A stretch of 64,000 nucleotides of DNA, from positions 558,001 to 622,000 of the forward strand of contig NZ_JAFMOY010000133.1 in assembly GCF_019049625.1 (NCBI RefSeq), written 5' to 3'. Under the pieces are notes generated by a model, which made no database searches, was not told the DNA's origin, and saw only the letters and a program-made list of their open reading frames with translations. The position numbers were made by a program, and so were the translations under genes. Origin of the DNA: Rahnella ecdela (GTDB lineage: Bacteria > Pseudomonadota > Gammaproteobacteria > Enterobacterales > Enterobacteriaceae). Shown here piece after piece: positions 34,663 to 46,836 of this stretch; position 1 is the stretch's first letter; the number at the start of each line of letters is the position of its first letter.

Positions 34663-37068
34663 ATTAACGCAAATTCCGTACCCTCACCTGCCCGAACCAC
34701 TGACACCGCGCCGCGTCAGGGATTTGTGCTGACCCGCCACTGGCGCGACACGCCACGGGGTACGGAGGTGGATTTATGGCTGGCAACGGACGACGGCCCG
34801 CAAAAAGTGCGTCTGCCCTTGCAGGAATCGGTGGCGTTTATTCCCGCCGAACAGCGTGCAATGGCGGAGCGAATTCTCGCCGATGAAAAAAATGTCAGCC
34901 TGCGCCCGCTGCCGTTGCAGGATTTCCATTCCCGCGCTGTTCTTGGGCTGTACTGCCCTCAACACCTGCAGTTGATGCGGATAGAAAAACTGCTGAAAGA
35001 AAACGGCGTTAATGTTTTCGAAGCGGATATCCGCCCGCCGGAGCGTTTTCTGATGGAGCGCTATATCACCGCGCCGGTGTGGTTTAGCGGTAAACCCGCT
35101 TCAGACAAGTTGCTGCTCGACACCAAAATGAAACCAGCTGAAGACTATCGTCCGCCGTTGAAACTGTGTTCACTGGATATCGAAACCAGCGGAAATGGCG
35201 AGTTGTACTGCATCGGGCTGGAAGGCTGCGGGCAGCGCCACGTTTATATGCTTGGACCGCCAAACGGTGCGCCTGATGCACAGTTCGATTTCAATCTGGT
35301 TTACGTCGACAGCCGCCCGCAGTTACTGGAAAAACTCAATGAGTGGCTGGAGACTTACGATCCCGACGCCATCATCGGCTGGAGCGTGGTGCAGTTTGAC
35401 CTGCGGGTTTTACAAAAACACGCAGACCGCTACAAAATCCCGCTGAAATTCGGACGCGGCGGCGGCGAGCTTGAATGGCGTGAGCATGGGTTTAAACAGG
35501 GACACTTTTTCGCAGCTGCCGCCGGTCGCCTGATCATTGACGGAATTGAAGCACTGAAATCCGCATTCTGGAACTTCAACTCGTTCAGTCTGGAATTCGT
35601 CTCGCAAAGTTTATTAGGCGAAGGCAAAGCCAGCGACAATCCTTATCAGCGGCTGGCCGAAATCGAGCAGCGTTTTCGTGAAGATAAACCGATGCTGGCG
35701 CGCTATAACCTGAAAGACTGCGAGCTGGTGACGCGGATTTTTGCCAAAACCGAGCTGATGCCCTTTTTGCTGGAACGCGCCTCGGTGACCGGTCTGGCGG
35801 TTGATCGCAGCGGCGGTTCCGTGGCGGCATTCACCCACCTTTATCTACCCCGCATGCACCGCGCCGGTTACGTCGCGCCGAATCTGGGCGAATTAGAGGG
35901 CGAAATGAGTCCCGGCGGTTTTGTGATGGATTCGCGCCCCGGTTTGTATGATTCCGTACTGGTACTCGATTACAAAAGTCTGTACCCGTCGATTATCCGC
36001 ACCTTTCTGATTGACCCGGTCGGGCTGGTCGCCGGACTGCAACAACCGGACGACGAACATTCAGTGCCGGGTTACCGCAACGCCCGCTTCTCGCGGGATA
36101 AACATTGCTTACCGGAAATTGTCCGCCAGATCTGGATGGGCCGCGAGGAAGCTAAAAAACAAAAAAATAAACCGCTCTCGCAGGCGCTGAAAATCATCAT
36201 GAACGCCTTTTATGGCGTGCTCGGCTCCAGCGGCTGCCGGTTCTTTGATCCGCGTCTGGCGTCTTCTATTACGCTTCGCGGACACGACATCATGCGCCAG
36301 ACCCGCGAGCTGATTGAAGCAGAAGGCTATCAGGTGATTTACGGCGATACCGATTCCACGTTCGTCTGGCTCAATAAAGCCCATTCACAGGAAGATGCGA
36401 ATGTCATTGGCCGTCATCTGGTGGAAAAGGTGAATGCCTGGTGGAAAGCGCATCTGCATCAGGAATACGGGCTGGAAAGCGCGCTGGAGCTGGAATTTGA
36501 AACGCACTATCAGCGCTTTCTGATGCCGACCATTCGTGGCTCGGAAACCGGCAGCAAAAAACGGTATGCCGGTCTGGTGAACGACGCCGATGGCGAGCAC
36601 ATCGTTTATAAAGGGCTGGAAACCGTGCGCACCGACTGGACGAAACTGGCGCAGGAGTTTCAGCAGGAGCTGTATCAGCGCATTTTCCACCGCCAGCCGT
36701 ATCAGGATTACGTTCGCGATTACGTGGCGCGCACGCTCGATGGCGAATTTGATGACAAGCTGGTGTACCGAAAACGCCTTCGTCGCAAACTGAGTGATTA
36801 CGAAAAAAACGTCCCGCCACATGTTCGCGCTGCGAGGCTGGCAGATGAGTATAATGTTCTGCACGGTCGCGCAAAACAGTATCAGAACGGTGGCTGGATA
36901 AGTTACGTTATGACCACTTCCGGGCCTGAACCGCTGGAAAACCGCCAGTCTCCTGTTGATTACGATCATTACATCGAACGTCAGCTGGAGCCGGTTGCTG
37001 ACGGTATTTTGCCTTTCCTGCACGACGACTTTGCTACACTGATTACAGGTCAGATGGGATTATTCTGA
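34663..37068 (+). CDS. polB: DNA polymerase II PolB
   Basis: SOS-induced family B DNA polymerase with 3'-5' exonuclease, used in replication restart and translesion synthesis. The exonuclease motif DIETS, polymerase motif [10 protein letters not shown], motif [10 protein letters not shown], motif C YGDTDS and the KKRY segment are intact, and the protein ends GQMGLF as in E. coli. Start uncertain: no ATG or GTG lies near the expected N-terminus ([15 protein letters not shown]). TTG codons at 34624 and 34630 lack a ribosome site and lie within about 16 bases of the LexA/-10 element. ATT at 34663 has GAGG at 5-base spacing and is proposed (801 residues). Confidence 0.9.
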   Translation: MNANSVPSPARTTDTAPRQGFVLTRHWRDTPRGTEVDLWLATDDGPQKVRLPLQESVAFIPAEQRAMAERILADEKNVSLRPLPLQDFHSRAVLGLYCPQHLQLMRIEKLLKENGVNVFEADIRPPERFLMERYITAPVWFSGKPASDKLLLDTKMKPAEDYRPPLKLCSLDIETSGNGELYCIGLEGCGQRHVYMLGPPNGAPDAQFDFNLVYVDSRPQLLEKLNEWLETYDPDAIIGWSVVQFDLRVLQKHADRYKIPLKFGRGGGELEWREHGFKQGHFFAAAAGRLIIDGIEALKSAFWNFNSFSLEFVSQSLLGEGKASDNPYQRLAEIEQRFREDKPMLARYNLKDCELVTRIFAKTELMPFLLERASVTGLAVDRSGGSVAAFTHLYLPRMHRAGYVAPNLGELEGEMSPGGFVMDSRPGLYDSVLVLDYKSLYPSIIRTFLIDPVGLVAGLQQPDDEHSVPGYRNARFSRDKHCLPEIVRQIWMGREEAKKQKNKPLSQALKIIMNAFYGVLGSSGCRFFDPRLASSITLRGHDIMRQTRELIEAEGYQVIYGDTDSTFVWLNKAHSQEDANVIGRHLVEKVNAWWKAHLHQEYGLESALELEFETHYQRFLMPTIRGSETGSKKRYAGLVNDADGEHIVYKGLETVRTDWTKLAQEFQQELYQRIFHRQPYQDYVRDYVARTLDGEFDDKLVYRKRLRRKLSDYEKNVPPHVRAARLADEYNVLHGRAKQYQNGGWISYVMTTSGPEPLENRQSPVDYDHYIERQLEPVADGILPFLHDDFATLITGQMGLF

Positions 37069-37277
37069 GCAAAAAAAGGATTGCTCTTTGATTCGCAGGT
37101 GACGAAAGGCTTACCTTCCTTTACCATAGCGCCCTTTCCCATTTCTGAAACATCCTCACACAGCGAACTATTCCGCGCCATCTGGCGGGGAAAGAAAACT
37201 ATTGCCCGAGAAAGTTCGCGGGCTGAACACGCATTGCGCAGTCGTCGTATACAGAGCAAACAACACAGAGAGAGATT

Positions 37278-40175
37278 ATGCCGTTTACATTGGGTCAACG
37301 CTGGATAAGCGATACGGAAAGCGAATTAGGATTAGGGACCGTAGTTGCACTGGACGTGCGCATGGTTACTCTGCTTTTCCCCGCCACCGGTGAAAACCGT
37401 TTGTATGCCCGAAATGATTCCCCGATCACCCGCGTGATGTTCAATCCCGGTGACACCATCAGCTGTCACGAAGGCTGGCAGTTGCAGGTTGAAGAAGTCG
37501 TTGAAGACAAAGGCCTGTTAACCTACATCGGCACCCGTCTGGACACAGAAGAAACCGGCGTTGCGATGCGTGAAGTGCTCCTCGACAGCAAGCTGACATT
37601 CAGTAAGCCGCAGGACCGTCTGTTTGCCGGTCAGATTGATCGTATGGATCGCTTCGCACTGCGTTTCCGTGCCCGTAAATATCAGCGCGAACAGTTCCGT
37701 CTGGAATTCGGTGGCCTGCGCGGTATGCGCGCCAGCCTGATCCCGCACCAGTTGCACATCGCTTACGAAGTCGGTCAGCGTCATGCTCCGCGCGTTTTAC
37801 TGGCCGATGAAGTCGGTCTGGGTAAAACCATCGAAGCGGGGATGATTATTCATCAGCAACTTCTGTCTGGCCGTGCCGAGCGTGTGCTGATCGTGGTGCC
37901 TGAAACCCTGCAACACCAGTGGCTGGTGGAAATGCTGCGCCGTTTCAACCTGCGCTTCTCTCTGTTTGATGATGACCGCTACGCCGAATCCGTACATGAA
38001 GCGACCAATCCGTTTGAAACTGAACAGCTGGTGATCTGTTCTCTGGACTTCGTGCGCCGCAATAAATCCCGTCTTGAGCAACTGTCTGATGCGGCATGGG
38101 ACATGCTGGTGGTCGATGAAGCCCACCATCTGGTGTGGAGCGAAGATGCGCCGAGCCGTGAATATCAGGTTATCGAGCAGCTTTCCCAGCAGATCCCAAG
38201 CGTCCTGTTACTGACGGCAACGCCGGAACAACTCGGTCAGGAAAGCCACTTTGCGAGGCTGCGCCTGCTGGATCCGGATCGTTTCCACGATTACGAAGAA
38301 TTTATCGAAGAACAGCAGCAATATCAGCCAGTGGCTGATGCCGTCACGCTGTTACTGAACAAAGAGCCGCTGACGCCTGAAGCACTGGCTCTGCTGGGTG
38401 AAAGTGTTGGCAACGCCGATACCGATGCTCTGCTGACCGCCGCCAATAAAGGTGATGAAGCGGCGGCGAAACAGCTGGTTTCCATGCTGATGGACCGCCA
38501 CGGCACCAGCCGCGTGTTGTTCCGTAACACCCGTAACGGTGTGAAAGGTTTCCCTGAGCGTCATCTGCATGCGGTGAAACTGCCGCTGCCGACGCAGTAT
38601 CAGACTGCGATTAAAGTTTCGGGCATTATGGGCGCGAAGAAAACCGCTGAAGCCCGTGCGCACGACATGCTGTATCCGGAGCAAATTTATCAGGAATTCG
38701 AAGGCGAGAACGCCACCTGGTGGAACTTTGATCCGCGCGTCGAATGGCTGCTCGGTTATCTGACCGCCAACCGCGACGAGAAAGTGCTGGTGATCTGCGC
38801 CAAAGCCGCCACCGCCTTACAGCTGGAGCAGGTTCTGCGTGAGCGCGAAGCGATCCGTGCCGCCGTGTTCCACGAAGGTTTGTCGATCATTGAACGTGAC
38901 CGCGCTGCCGCTTACTTTGCATCACAGGAAGAAGGCGCGCAGGTTCTGCTGTGTTCTGAAATCGGCTCCGAAGGCCGTAACTTCCAGTTCGCCAGCAAAA
39001 TGGTGATGTTCGATCTGCCGTTTAACCCGGATCTGCTGGAACAGCGTATCGGGCGTCTGGATCGTATCGGTCAGCAAAATAATATCGACATCATGGTGCC
39101 TTACCTCGAGCAGACCGCGCAGTCGGTGCTCGTGCGCTGGTTTCATGAAGGTCTGGACGCGTTCGAACATACCTGTCCGACCGGCCGTACCATTTATGAC
39201 AGCGCTTACGGACAATTGATTGCCTTCCTGGCCACTCCTGCCGAGCAGGCCGGTCTGGACGAATTCATTCTCGAATGCCGCTCAGAACATGACGCGCTGA
39301 AAGAAAAGCTGGAAAATGGCCGCGACCGTCTGCTGGAGATGCATTCCAACGGCGGCGAACGTGCGCAGCAACTGGCGAAAGAGATTGGCGAACAGGATAA
39401 CGACGTTAATCTGGTGAATTTTGCGCTGAACCTGTTCGACATCGTCGGCATCAATCAGGACGATCGCAGCGATAATCTGATCGTGCTGACGCCTTCAGAT
39501 CATATGCTGGTGCCGGATTTCCCGGGGCTGCCGGAAGACGGCTGTACCGTGACGTTCGACCGTGAACAGGCGCTGTCTCGTGAAGATGCGCAGTTCATCA
39601 GCTGGGAACACCCGATCGTGCGTAATGGTCTGGACTTGATCCTTTCCGGCGATACCGGCAGTTGTGCGGTTTCGATCCTGAAAAACAAAGCGCTGCCGGT
39701 CGGTACCCTGCTGGCTGAACTGGTTTACGTGGTGGAATGTCAGGCGCCGAAACACCTGCAGCTGACCCGTTTCCTGCCACCGACACCGGTGCGTATGTTG
39801 ATGGATCGCAAAGGCACCAACCTGGCTGCTCAGGTAGAATTCGAAAGCTTTAACCGCCAGCTGAACGCCATCAACCGTCATAACTCCAGCAAGCTGGTAA
39901 ATGCGGTTCAGCAGGATGTTCACGCCATGCTGCAACAGGCAGAAGCGAAAATCGCTGAACAGGCACGTGCGCTGATTGAAGCGGCGAAGGTTGAAGCCGA
40001 CGAGCAACTGACCCAGGAACTGGATCGCCTGAAAGCGCTGAAGGAAGTGAACCCGAACATTCGTGATGACGAACTGGAATCGGTAGACTCTAACCGCAAG
40101 CAGGTGCTGGCGAATCTGAACGATGCCAGCTGGCGTCTGGATGCTATTCGCCTTGTGGTGGTCAGCCACCAGTAA
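37278..40175 (+). CDS. rapA: RNA polymerase-associated ATPase RapA
   Basis: Swi2/Snf2-family protein that recycles RNA polymerase by remodelling stalled post-termination complexes. 965 residues (E. coli 968). N-terminal Tudor-like domains, then helicase motif I DEVGLGKT (177-184), motif II DEAH (near 282), and the helicase C domain with [10 protein letters not shown] and [18 protein letters not shown] before the ATG provides the ribosome site. Confidence 0.98.
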   Translation: MPFTLGQRWISDTESELGLGTVVALDVRMVTLLFPATGENRLYARNDSPITRVMFNPGDTISCHEGWQLQVEEVVEDKGLLTYIGTRLDTEETGVAMREVLLDSKLTFSKPQDRLFAGQIDRMDRFALRFRARKYQREQFRLEFGGLRGMRASLIPHQLHIAYEVGQRHAPRVLLADEVGLGKTIEAGMIIHQQLLSGRAERVLIVVPETLQHQWLVEMLRRFNLRFSLFDDDRYAESVHEATNPFETEQLVICSLDFVRRNKSRLEQLSDAAWDMLVVDEAHHLVWSEDAPSREYQVIEQLSQQIPSVLLLTATPEQLGQESHFARLRLLDPDRFHDYEEFIEEQQQYQPVADAVTLLLNKEPLTPEALALLGESVGNADTDALLTAANKGDEAAAKQLVSMLMDRHGTSRVLFRNTRNGVKGFPERHLHAVKLPLPTQYQTAIKVSGIMGAKKTAEARAHDMLYPEQIYQEFEGENATWWNFDPRVEWLLGYLTANRDEKVLVICAKAATALQLEQVLREREAIRAAVFHEGLSIIERDRAAAYFASQEEGAQVLLCSEIGSEGRNFQFASKMVMFDLPFNPDLLEQRIGRLDRIGQQNNIDIMVPYLEQTAQSVLVRWFHEGLDAFEHTCPTGRTIYDSAYGQLIAFLATPAEQAGLDEFILECRSEHDALKEKLENGRDRLLEMHSNGGERAQQLAKEIGEQDNDVNLVNFALNLFDIVGINQDDRSDNLIVLTPSDHMLVPDFPGLPEDGCTVTFDREQALSREDAQFISWEHPIVRNGLDLILSGDTGSCAVSILKNKALPVGTLLAELVYVVECQAPKHLQLTRFLPPTPVRMLMDRKGTNLAAQVEFESFNRQLNAINRHNSSKLVNAVQQDVHAMLQQAEAKIAEQARALIEAAKVEADEQLTQELDRLKALKEVNPNIRDDELESVDSNRKQVLANLNDASWRLDAIRLVVVSHQ

Positions 40176-40182
40176 GCCCGAC

Positions 40183-40215
40183 GGGATGCAGACAGTCTGC
40201 ATCCCTTCTTCTTTT
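40183..40215 (+). terminator. rapA terminator
   Basis: GGGATGCAGAC (40183-40193) and GTCTGCATCCC (40195-40205) form a perfect 11-bp dyad, followed by TTCTTCTTTT. It starts 8 bases after the rapA stop and ends before rluA. Confidence 0.88.
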
Positions 40216-40241
40216 AAAACCGGACACAGACTGAAACCGCT

Positions 40242-40943
40242 ATGAGCGAACATCAACCGAACATCCCTGAGCCTTCCAAAACCCGGCCGCTGGAGAATTA
40301 CAATCCGCCGACCGATCCCTGGTTACAGGTGATTTTTCAGGATGAACACATCATGGTGGTGAATAAGCCGAGCGGACTGCTTTCAGTGCCAGGTAAATTA
40401 GCCGAGCATCAGGACAGCCTGATGACACGTATTCAGCAGGAATTCCCGGAAGCCGAATCGGTCCATCGTCTGGATATGTCGACCAGCGGCGTGATCGTGG
40501 TGGCGCTGACTAAGGACGCAGAGCGCGAACTGAAACGTCAGTTCCGCGAGCGCGAAACCAAGAAAGTGTACATCGCGCGGGTCTGGGGACGGGTTGAAGA
40601 AGATTACGGCATTATCGATTTGCCGCTGATTTGCGATTATCCCAACCGGCCGAAACAGAAAGTCTGCCATGAGACCGGCAAGAAAGCGCTGACGCAGTAT
40701 GAAGTGATGTCCTGGGATGAAGACGGCACCACGCGGGTGAAACTGCGCCCTATCACCGGACGTTCACACCAGCTGCGCGTACATCTTCTGGCGCTGGGTC
40801 ATCCGATTCTGGGTGATAAGTTTTATGCCCATCCACAGGCGCTCGCCGCTGCGGAACGTCTGCAACTGCATGCGCAGGAGCTGTCGTTTTACCATCCGAT
40901 AACCGATGCGCCGCTGGTGTTTAACTGCGAACCGGATTTCTGA
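40242..40943 (+). CDS. rluA: 23S rRNA / tRNA pseudouridine synthase RluA
   Basis: Dual-specificity pseudouridine synthase for U746 of 23S rRNA and U32 of several tRNAs. 233 residues. The HRLDMSTSG motif holds the catalytic aspartate, and the C-terminal TGRSHQLRVHL motif is intact. Placed between rapA and the convergent djlA. Confidence 0.96.
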   Translation: MSEHQPNIPEPSKTRPLENYNPPTDPWLQVIFQDEHIMVVNKPSGLLSVPGKLAEHQDSLMTRIQQEFPEAESVHRLDMSTSGVIVVALTKDAERELKRQFRERETKKVYIARVWGRVEEDYGIIDLPLICDYPNRPKQKVCHETGKKALTQYEVMSWDEDGTTRVKLRPITGRSHQLRVHLLALGHPILGDKFYAHPQALAAAERLQLHAQELSFYHPITDAPLVFNCEPDF

Positions 40944-40969
40944 CGGATGTCAGGGTATAAATGAACAAG

Positions 40970-40997
40970 AAAAAAGGCGCTGAATTCAGCGCCTTTC
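40970..40997. terminator. Bidirectional terminator between rluA and djlA
   Basis: The 18-base perfect palindrome GGCGCTGAATTCAGCGCC (40976-40993) is preceded by A5 and followed by TTTCG. It stands between the convergent ends of rluA and djlA; the T-tract is better for the minus-strand transcript (TTTTTTC). Confidence 0.82.
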
Positions 40998-41031
40998 GTT
41001 TATTAAAATTGTTTCTTCAGACCGCAGCGGC

Positions 41032-41853
41032 TTACTTGAAGCCTTTCTCTCGCTTAATCAGATCATACGCAGCCTGAATTGCCTGCGCTTTCTCCTTGGC
41101 CATTTCCATCATTTCCGGCGGCAAACCTTTGGCGACAAGTTTATCCGGATGGTGCTCGCCCATCAGTTTACGGTACGCACGCTTGATGGTCGTCGCGTCG
41201 TCAGTGGCGTTAACGCCCAGCACTTTGCAGGCATCCGCCAGCGTCGGGCCTTGCTGGGTCTGGTGATAACCGCCGCCATAGGAACGCCCGCCCTGCTGAT
41301 GGCCGCCAAACTGCTGGCCGCCTTCCATCATGCGCAGGAACTGATCGAACTGCATCCGTGAAATCCCGAGTTCTTCGGCAATCACGTACAGCACTTCGCG
41401 TTCATTAGGATGCAATGAACCGTCGGCGTACGCGGCCTGGATCTGAATTTCCAGAAAAGTCCGTATCAGGTCAAAACGACCAAAACATGCACTGCGCAGT
41501 TCGCGCATTTTTTCCCGCAAAGGATAATTGGCTTCTTTGCCGTCACGAAAGGCGCGCTGCGCGGCTTCGCGTTGCTCGCCATGCAGTTGCATACGTTCCA
41601 TGTAAAGACTGGCGATTTGAATATCTGCTTCGGTAACTCTGCCTTTTGATTTAGTCAGATTCCCCATCACTTCAAACGTGGTGCGGAAAAAGATGGTTTG
41701 ACGTGTCTGCTGATCGGCAAAATAACCCCGACGTTTCGCGGAACGCGCGGTATCAAACATATGCCCGATCAGCAACCCTGCAACAATTCCCCAGAAGCCT
41801 AAACCTGACCATAAGCCAAGGATAAGTCCGAGCAGTTTTCCCCAATACTGCAT
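41032..41853 (-). CDS. djlA: DnaJ-like membrane co-chaperone DjlA
   Basis: Inner-membrane anchored J-protein that stimulates DnaK and influences the Rcs envelope response. 273 residues: an N-terminal glycine-rich transmembrane segment (about 7-30), a TerB-like central helical domain, a Gly/Gln-rich linker (about 178-205) and a C-terminal J domain with the HPD motif (HHPDKL). Divergent from lptD with a 181-base gap. Confidence 0.96.
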   Translation of the reverse strand: MQYWGKLLGLILGLWSGLGFWGIVAGLLIGHMFDTARSAKRRGYFADQQTRQTIFFRTTFEVMGNLTKSKGRVTEADIQIASLYMERMQLHGEQREAAQRAFRDGKEANYPLREKMRELRSACFGRFDLIRTFLEIQIQAAYADGSLHPNEREVLYVIAEELGISRMQFDQFLRMMEGGQQFGGHQQGGRSYGGGYHQTQQGPTLADACKVLGVNATDDATTIKRAYRKLMGEHHPDKLVAKGLPPEMMEMAKEKAQAIQAAYDLIKREKGFK

Positions 41854-42034
41854 ATACTCCTCAATTCGCCATGCCGTCGCTTAAAAATTGCTTTATCATA
41901 ACCGGCATTTATCGTTGTGCCTAACGGCGGCAACGTAACAGGTGGGATTTAACACTAGCGCAACCATGATGAGTGAGATAGTCTCTGACCGTTTGCCGGC
42001 ATGATGCCTCTGATGACGGAACACCATTTTACGT

Positions 42035-44413
42035 ATGAAAAACAGACGTCTGAAAACACGCTTACCGACAATGCTGGCCGCCACAATCTGGTCAGTATTG
42101 TACAGTCACGGCGCAATGGCCGATCTCGCAGAACAATGTATGCTCGGCGTTCCGACCTATGACAAACCTTTGGTGCAGGGTGATCCTAATTCACTGCCTG
42201 TGACCATTAATGCCGATAAGGCGACAGGTAATTATCCCGACAGCGCGTTGTTTAGCGGCAACGTTAACGTTGTTCAGGGTAACAGCACGCTGGACGCTGA
42301 TCAGGTTCAGCTCAATCAAATCGCGAATCCTAATCAGCCAGCGCCAACCCGCACCGCCACTGCGACCGGGAACGTGCGTTATAACGATAACCAAATCAAG
42401 CTGAATGGCCCGAAAGGCTTTGCAAACCTGACCACGAAAGACACTGATGTTCAGGATGGTGATTATCAGATGGTGGGCCGTCAGGGTCGTGGCCAGGCTG
42501 ATAAGATGAAGCAGCGTGACAACAACCGCTACACCATCATGGATAACGGCACGTTTACGACCTGTCTGCCAGGTGATAACAGCTGGAGCGTCGTCGGTTC
42601 AGAAGTGATTCAGGACCGCCAGGAAGAAGTGGCTGAAATCTGGAATGCACGTTTCCATATCGGTCCTGTTCCGGTGTTCTACAGCCCGTACATGCAATTA
42701 CCGATTGGGAATAAGCGCCGTTCCGGTTTCCTTATCCCTAACGCCAAATACAGCACCAACAATGGTTTAGGCCTGACGGTTCCTTATTACTGGAACATTG
42801 CGCCAAACTACGATGCCACGATCACACCAAACTACATGAGTACGCGTGGTCTGCAGCTGCAGAACGAATTCCGTTACCTGACCGTCGCCGGTGCTGGCCT
42901 GATGGAGTTCGATTATCTGGGCAATGATAAGAAAATCGACGATCAGTTCCTGAAAGATGAAGGCCGTACCAGCGATAACACCACCAAACGCTGGATGTAC
43001 TACTGGCGTCATTCTGGTGTTTACGATCAGGTGTGGCGTTTCAACGTCGATTACACCAAGGTCAGTGACCCTTACTACTTCACCGATTTCGATTCAAAAT
43101 ACGGTTCCAGTACCGATGGTTATTCCACGCAGAAATTCAGCGTAGGTTACGCCAACGAAAACTGGGACGTGACGCTGGCCAGTAAACAGTTCCAGGTCTT
43201 TACTGATTACGGTAACCAGAATGCTTACCGTGCCCAGCCACAGCTGGATATTAACTACTATAAAAACGATTTTGGCCCGTTCGACCTGCACCTGTACGGT
43301 CAGGCGGTGAAGTTCACCAGCGTGAACCCGGATAACCCGGAAGCAGTACGTACGCACTTCGAACCGACGCTCAGCCTGCCGCTCAGTAATGGCTGGGGCA
43401 GTCTGGATAACGAAATCAAGCTGATGGCAACCCACTATCAGCAGGATATTCCGGATGCGTATTATGATGCGAACCCGGACACCAAGCTGCGTTCTTCCGT
43501 GAACCGCGTGATGCCTGAGTTTAAGACCGACGGCAAAATGGTGTTTGACCGCACGATGGACTGGGACAGTGATTACACCCAGACCCTCGAGCCGCGAGTG
43601 CAATACCTGTACATTCCGTACCGTAACCAAAGCTCGATCAATACCTATGACTCCACGTTGCTGCAGTCCGACTACACTGGTCTGTTCCGTGATAAGAGCT
43701 ACAGTGGCCTTGACCGCATTGCCTCGGCGAATCAGGTAGCGAGCGGTTTAACCACCCGTATTTACGACGAAAATCTGGAAGAACGCTTCAACGCTTCTGC
43801 CGGACAGATTTATTACTTCCAGCCACCACGTACGGGCGATCAGAACAGCGTGCTGGATAAAAGTGATGACACCGGTAGCCTGGTTTGGGCGGGTGACACT
43901 TATTACAAAATCAATAACTTCTGGGGCGTTCGCGGCGGTGTGCAATATGACACCCGTCTGGATGCGCTGGCCCTTGGCGATGCGGTGCTTGAGTATCGCG
44001 CTGACTCGGAAAGAATGATTCAGTTGAGCTACCGTTATGCCAGCCCGGAATATATTCAGGCTACGTTACCTCAGGTGACTAACCCGGGGTATCAGGACGG
44101 TATTTCGCAGGTCGGCGGTATCGCCAGCTGGCCGATTGCCGACCGCTGGTCCATCGTTGGTGCGTATTATTACGATACCAAAGCACAGCAGAGCGCTGAC
44201 CAATTAATCGGCCTGCAATACAATACCTGCTGCTGGGCAGTCAATGTTGGCTACGAACGTAAGATCACCAACTACGACACGACCAAGTCCGAAAGTAAGT
44301 ATGATAATAAGATTGGTTTCAATATTGAACTTAGGGGCCTCGGTAACAATCAAACCCTCGGAACAAAAGAAATGTTGGCCAGCGGCATACTGCCATATCA
44401 GCGAGCTTTCTAA
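42035..44413 (+). CDS. lptD: LPS-assembly protein LptD
   Basis: Outer-membrane beta-barrel that, with LptE, inserts lipopolysaccharide into the outer leaflet. 792 residues: signal peptide ending near SHGAMA, an OstA-type periplasmic beta-jellyroll domain (about 45-200) and a large barrel. The four cysteines needed for the two inter-domain disulfides are visible: AEQCML, FTTCLPG and the adjacent pair NTCCWAV. It opens a run of six same-strand genes. Confidence 0.97.
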   Translation: MKNRRLKTRLPTMLAATIWSVLYSHGAMADLAEQCMLGVPTYDKPLVQGDPNSLPVTINADKATGNYPDSALFSGNVNVVQGNSTLDADQVQLNQIANPNQPAPTRTATATGNVRYNDNQIKLNGPKGFANLTTKDTDVQDGDYQMVGRQGRGQADKMKQRDNNRYTIMDNGTFTTCLPGDNSWSVVGSEVIQDRQEEVAEIWNARFHIGPVPVFYSPYMQLPIGNKRRSGFLIPNAKYSTNNGLGLTVPYYWNIAPNYDATITPNYMSTRGLQLQNEFRYLTVAGAGLMEFDYLGNDKKIDDQFLKDEGRTSDNTTKRWMYYWRHSGVYDQVWRFNVDYTKVSDPYYFTDFDSKYGSSTDGYSTQKFSVGYANENWDVTLASKQFQVFTDYGNQNAYRAQPQLDINYYKNDFGPFDLHLYGQAVKFTSVNPDNPEAVRTHFEPTLSLPLSNGWGSLDNEIKLMATHYQQDIPDAYYDANPDTKLRSSVNRVMPEFKTDGKMVFDRTMDWDSDYTQTLEPRVQYLYIPYRNQSSINTYDSTLLQSDYTGLFRDKSYSGLDRIASANQVASGLTTRIYDENLEERFNASAGQIYYFQPPRTGDQNSVLDKSDDTGSLVWAGDTYYKINNFWGVRGGVQYDTRLDALALGDAVLEYRADSERMIQLSYRYASPEYIQATLPQVTNPGYQDGISQVGGIASWPIADRWSIVGAYYYDTKAQQSADQLIGLQYNTCCWAVNVGYERKITNYDTTKSESKYDNKIGFNIELRGLGNNQTLGTKEMLASGILPYQRAF

Positions 44414-44434
44414 GCCCGACGACACTTTTGAGTT

Positions 44435-44464
44435 CCCGTCCGCAGCCAGTTTCGTTCGGACGGG
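44435..44464 (+). repeat. Inverted repeat between lptD and surA
   Basis: CCCGTCCG (44435-44442) pairs perfectly with CGGACGGG (44457-44464) around a 14-base loop. No T run follows, so it is not a standard terminator. It could stabilise the lptD 3' end or modulate read-through into surA. Confidence 0.6.
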
Positions 44465-44538
44465 GCTGATTTAGTGAAGACACTACGAACTCAGTGAAAT
44501 TGAAACCCGCGCTTGCGGATTAGACAAATGGAAAAAGT

Positions 44539-45834
44539 ATGAAGAACTGGAGAACACTTCTCCTCGGCGTGACGCTTTGTGCCAGCACTGCGTTTGCTGC
44601 CCCTCAGGAAGTTGATAAAGTTGCTGCCGTCGTGAACAACGGCGTCGTATTGCAAAGTGACGTAGATAGTCTGTTTAACTCCGTCAAACAGCAGGCCCAG
44701 CAGGCGAAACAACAGTTGCCAGATGATGCAACGTTGCGTCACCAGATCCTCGATCGCCTGATCATGGATCAGATCCAATTACAGATGGCGACCCGTATGG
44801 GGATCACGCCAAACGATCAGGATGTGGATAAAGCTATCGCCAGTATCGCTCAGCAGAACAACATTTCAGTTGATCAGCTTCGCAGCCGCCTGGCGTATGA
44901 CGGTATGAACTACAACACCTACCGTGCCCAGATCCGCAAAGAAATGATCATCAGCGAAGTGCGTAACAGCGAAGTACGTCGTCGCGTCACTATCCTGCCT
45001 CAGGAAGTGGATCAGCTGTCCAAACAGGTAGCTGCGCAAAACGGCAGCGGTGCTGAATTCAACCTCAGCCATATCCTGTTACCATTGCCGGAAAACCCGT
45101 CTCAGGATCAGGTGGATTCTGCTGAGCAGCTGGCGAAGAAAATCGTTTCTGACCTGAATAATGGTGCGGATTTCGGCAAACTGGCAATCACCTATTCTGC
45201 TGACTCCCAGGCGCTGAAAGGCGGCAACATGGGCTGGGGCAAATTGCAGGAACTGCCTTCTCTGTTTGCACAGGCGTTAAGTACCGCTCAGAAAGGTCAG
45301 GTTATCGGCCCGATCCGTTCAGGCGTTGGCTTCCATATCCTGAAAGTGAACGATATCCGTGGCGATAACAAAACCGTTTCCGTTACCGAAGTTCACGCCC
45401 GTCACATCCTGCTGAAACCTTCAGTGGTAATGACCGATGCGCAGGCGCGTGCAAAACTGGAACAAGTGGCTGCGGATATTAAGAGCGGCAAAGCGACCTT
45501 CGCTGATGAGGCGAAACAGCTTTCTCAGGATCCGGGCTCTGCCAATCAGGGCGGCGATTTAGGCTGGGCTTCACCAGACATGTACGATCCGGCGTTCCGT
45601 GATGCACTGATGAACCTGAAAAAAGGCGAAATGAGCGCACCGGTTCACTCTTCGTTCGGCTGGCACCTGATCCAATTGATCGACACCCGCCAGGTCGATA
45701 AAACAGATGCGGCGCAAAAAGAACGTGCTTACCGCATGCTGTTCAACCGCAAATTTGCGGAAGAAGCTCAGACGTGGATGCAGGAACAACGTGCTGAAGC
45801 GTATGTGAAAATTATGGATGGTAATGGAAAATAA
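44539..45834 (+). CDS. surA: Periplasmic chaperone and PPIase SurA
   Basis: Main periplasmic chaperone for outer-membrane proteins, including LptD. 431 residues: signal peptide (about 1-20, ends AFA), N-terminal chaperone domain, two parvulin domains (starting near [11 protein letters not shown] and RHILLKPS) and a C-terminal helix. The parvulin motifs GGNMGWG and GGDLGWA are present. Ends inside the start region of pdxA. Confidence 0.98.
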   Translation: MKNWRTLLLGVTLCASTAFAAPQEVDKVAAVVNNGVVLQSDVDSLFNSVKQQAQQAKQQLPDDATLRHQILDRLIMDQIQLQMATRMGITPNDQDVDKAIASIAQQNNISVDQLRSRLAYDGMNYNTYRAQIRKEMIISEVRNSEVRRRVTILPQEVDQLSKQVAAQNGSGAEFNLSHILLPLPENPSQDQVDSAEQLAKKIVSDLNNGADFGKLAITYSADSQALKGGNMGWGKLQELPSLFAQALSTAQKGQVIGPIRSGVGFHILKVNDIRGDNKTVSVTEVHARHILLKPSVVMTDAQARAKLEQVAADIKSGKATFADEAKQLSQDPGSANQGGDLGWASPDMYDPAFRDALMNLKKGEMSAPVHSSFGWHLIQLIDTRQVDKTDAAQKERAYRMLFNRKFAEEAQTWMQEQRAEAYVKIMDGNGK

Positions 45835-46831
45835 TACTTCCGTGACAAAGTCTGTGGTCATCACCCCCGGCGAGCCAGCCGGGGTTGGGCCGGATCTGGT
45901 ACTCGCTCTGGCTCAGCAGGCATGGCCTGTTGAGTTAGTGGTATGCGCCGATCCGGCCCTGCTGCTTGAACGAGCAGAGAAACTGGGTCTGAGCATTCAG
46001 TTGCGCGATTATCAGCAAGGTCGTCCTCCGGAGCCTCAGGCGGCAGGCACACTGACCATTTTACCGGTTAAACTCGCCGTGCCTGTAACCGCCGGTAAAC
46101 TGGATGTCGCCAATGCGCCCTACGTGGTAGAAACGCTGGCGCGAGCCTGCGACGGTGCCATCAACGGTGAATTCTCAGCACTGATCACCGGCCCGGTTCA
46201 GAAAAGTATTATCAACGACGCTGGTATCCCCTTCATCGGTCATACCGAATTCTTCGCCGACCGCAGCCATTGCAACCGCGTTGTGATGATGCTGGCGACG
46301 GAAGAATTGCGCGTGGCACTGGCGACCACGCACCTGCCTTTACTGGCAGTGCCGGGTGCGATTACCCGCGAATGCCTGCATGAAGTCATCACCATTTTGC
46401 ATCATGATCTGAAAACCAAATTTGGTATTACCGAGCCGCAAATTTATGTGTGTGGTCTGAATCCACATGCCGGCGAAGGTGGCCACATGGGGCACGAAGA
46501 GATCGACATAATCATTCCAGCACTGGACGAACTGCGCCAGCAAGGGATGAATCTCATCGGCCCGCTGCCCGCTGATACGTTATTCCAGCCTAAATATCTG
46601 CAACATGCCGATGCTGTTTTATCGATGTATCACGATCAGGGCCTTCCGGTGCTAAAATATCAGGGATTCGGTCGCGCAGTGAATATCACACTCGGCCTGC
46701 CTTTTATCCGGACTTCCGTTGATCACGGTACCGCCCTTGAACTCGCCGCCACCGGCACCGCCGATGCGGGCAGTTTCAAGACAGCAATAAATCTCGCCAT
46801 TCACATGGCAAATAACAGCAACGATAAATAA
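45818..46831 (+). CDS. pdxA: 4-hydroxythreonine-4-phosphate dehydrogenase PdxA
   Basis: NAD-dependent enzyme of the DXP-dependent pyridoxal-phosphate pathway. The [13 protein letters not shown] start, the HTEFFADRS loop, [13 protein letters not shown] and [13 protein letters not shown] (metal-binding histidines) are typical. Start is uncertain among ATG 45818, ATG 45824 and GTG 45841; none has a strong ribosome site and translation is probably coupled to surA, which it overlaps by 17 bases. About 330-337 residues. Confidence 0.95.
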   Translation: MVMENNTSVTKSVVITPGEPAGVGPDLVLALAQQAWPVELVVCADPALLLERAEKLGLSIQLRDYQQGRPPEPQAAGTLTILPVKLAVPVTAGKLDVANAPYVVETLARACDGAINGEFSALITGPVQKSIINDAGIPFIGHTEFFADRSHCNRVVMMLATEELRVALATTHLPLLAVPGAITRECLHEVITILHHDLKTKFGITEPQIYVCGLNPHAGEGGHMGHEEIDIIIPALDELRQQGMNLIGPLPADTLFQPKYLQHADAVLSMYHDQGLPVLKYQGFGRAVNITLGLPFIRTSVDHGTALELAATGTADAGSFKTAINLAIHMANNSNDK

Positions 46832-46836
46832 CAACA

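Noticed and set aside
40976-40993. Perfect palindrome containing an EcoRI sequence as a possible recombination or protein site
   Set aside because: Flanking A and T tracts and its place between convergent genes fit a bidirectional terminator.
43094-43630. 178-codon minus-strand frame inside lptD
   Set aside because: Antisense shadow of lptD; composition rich in V and R with no motif.
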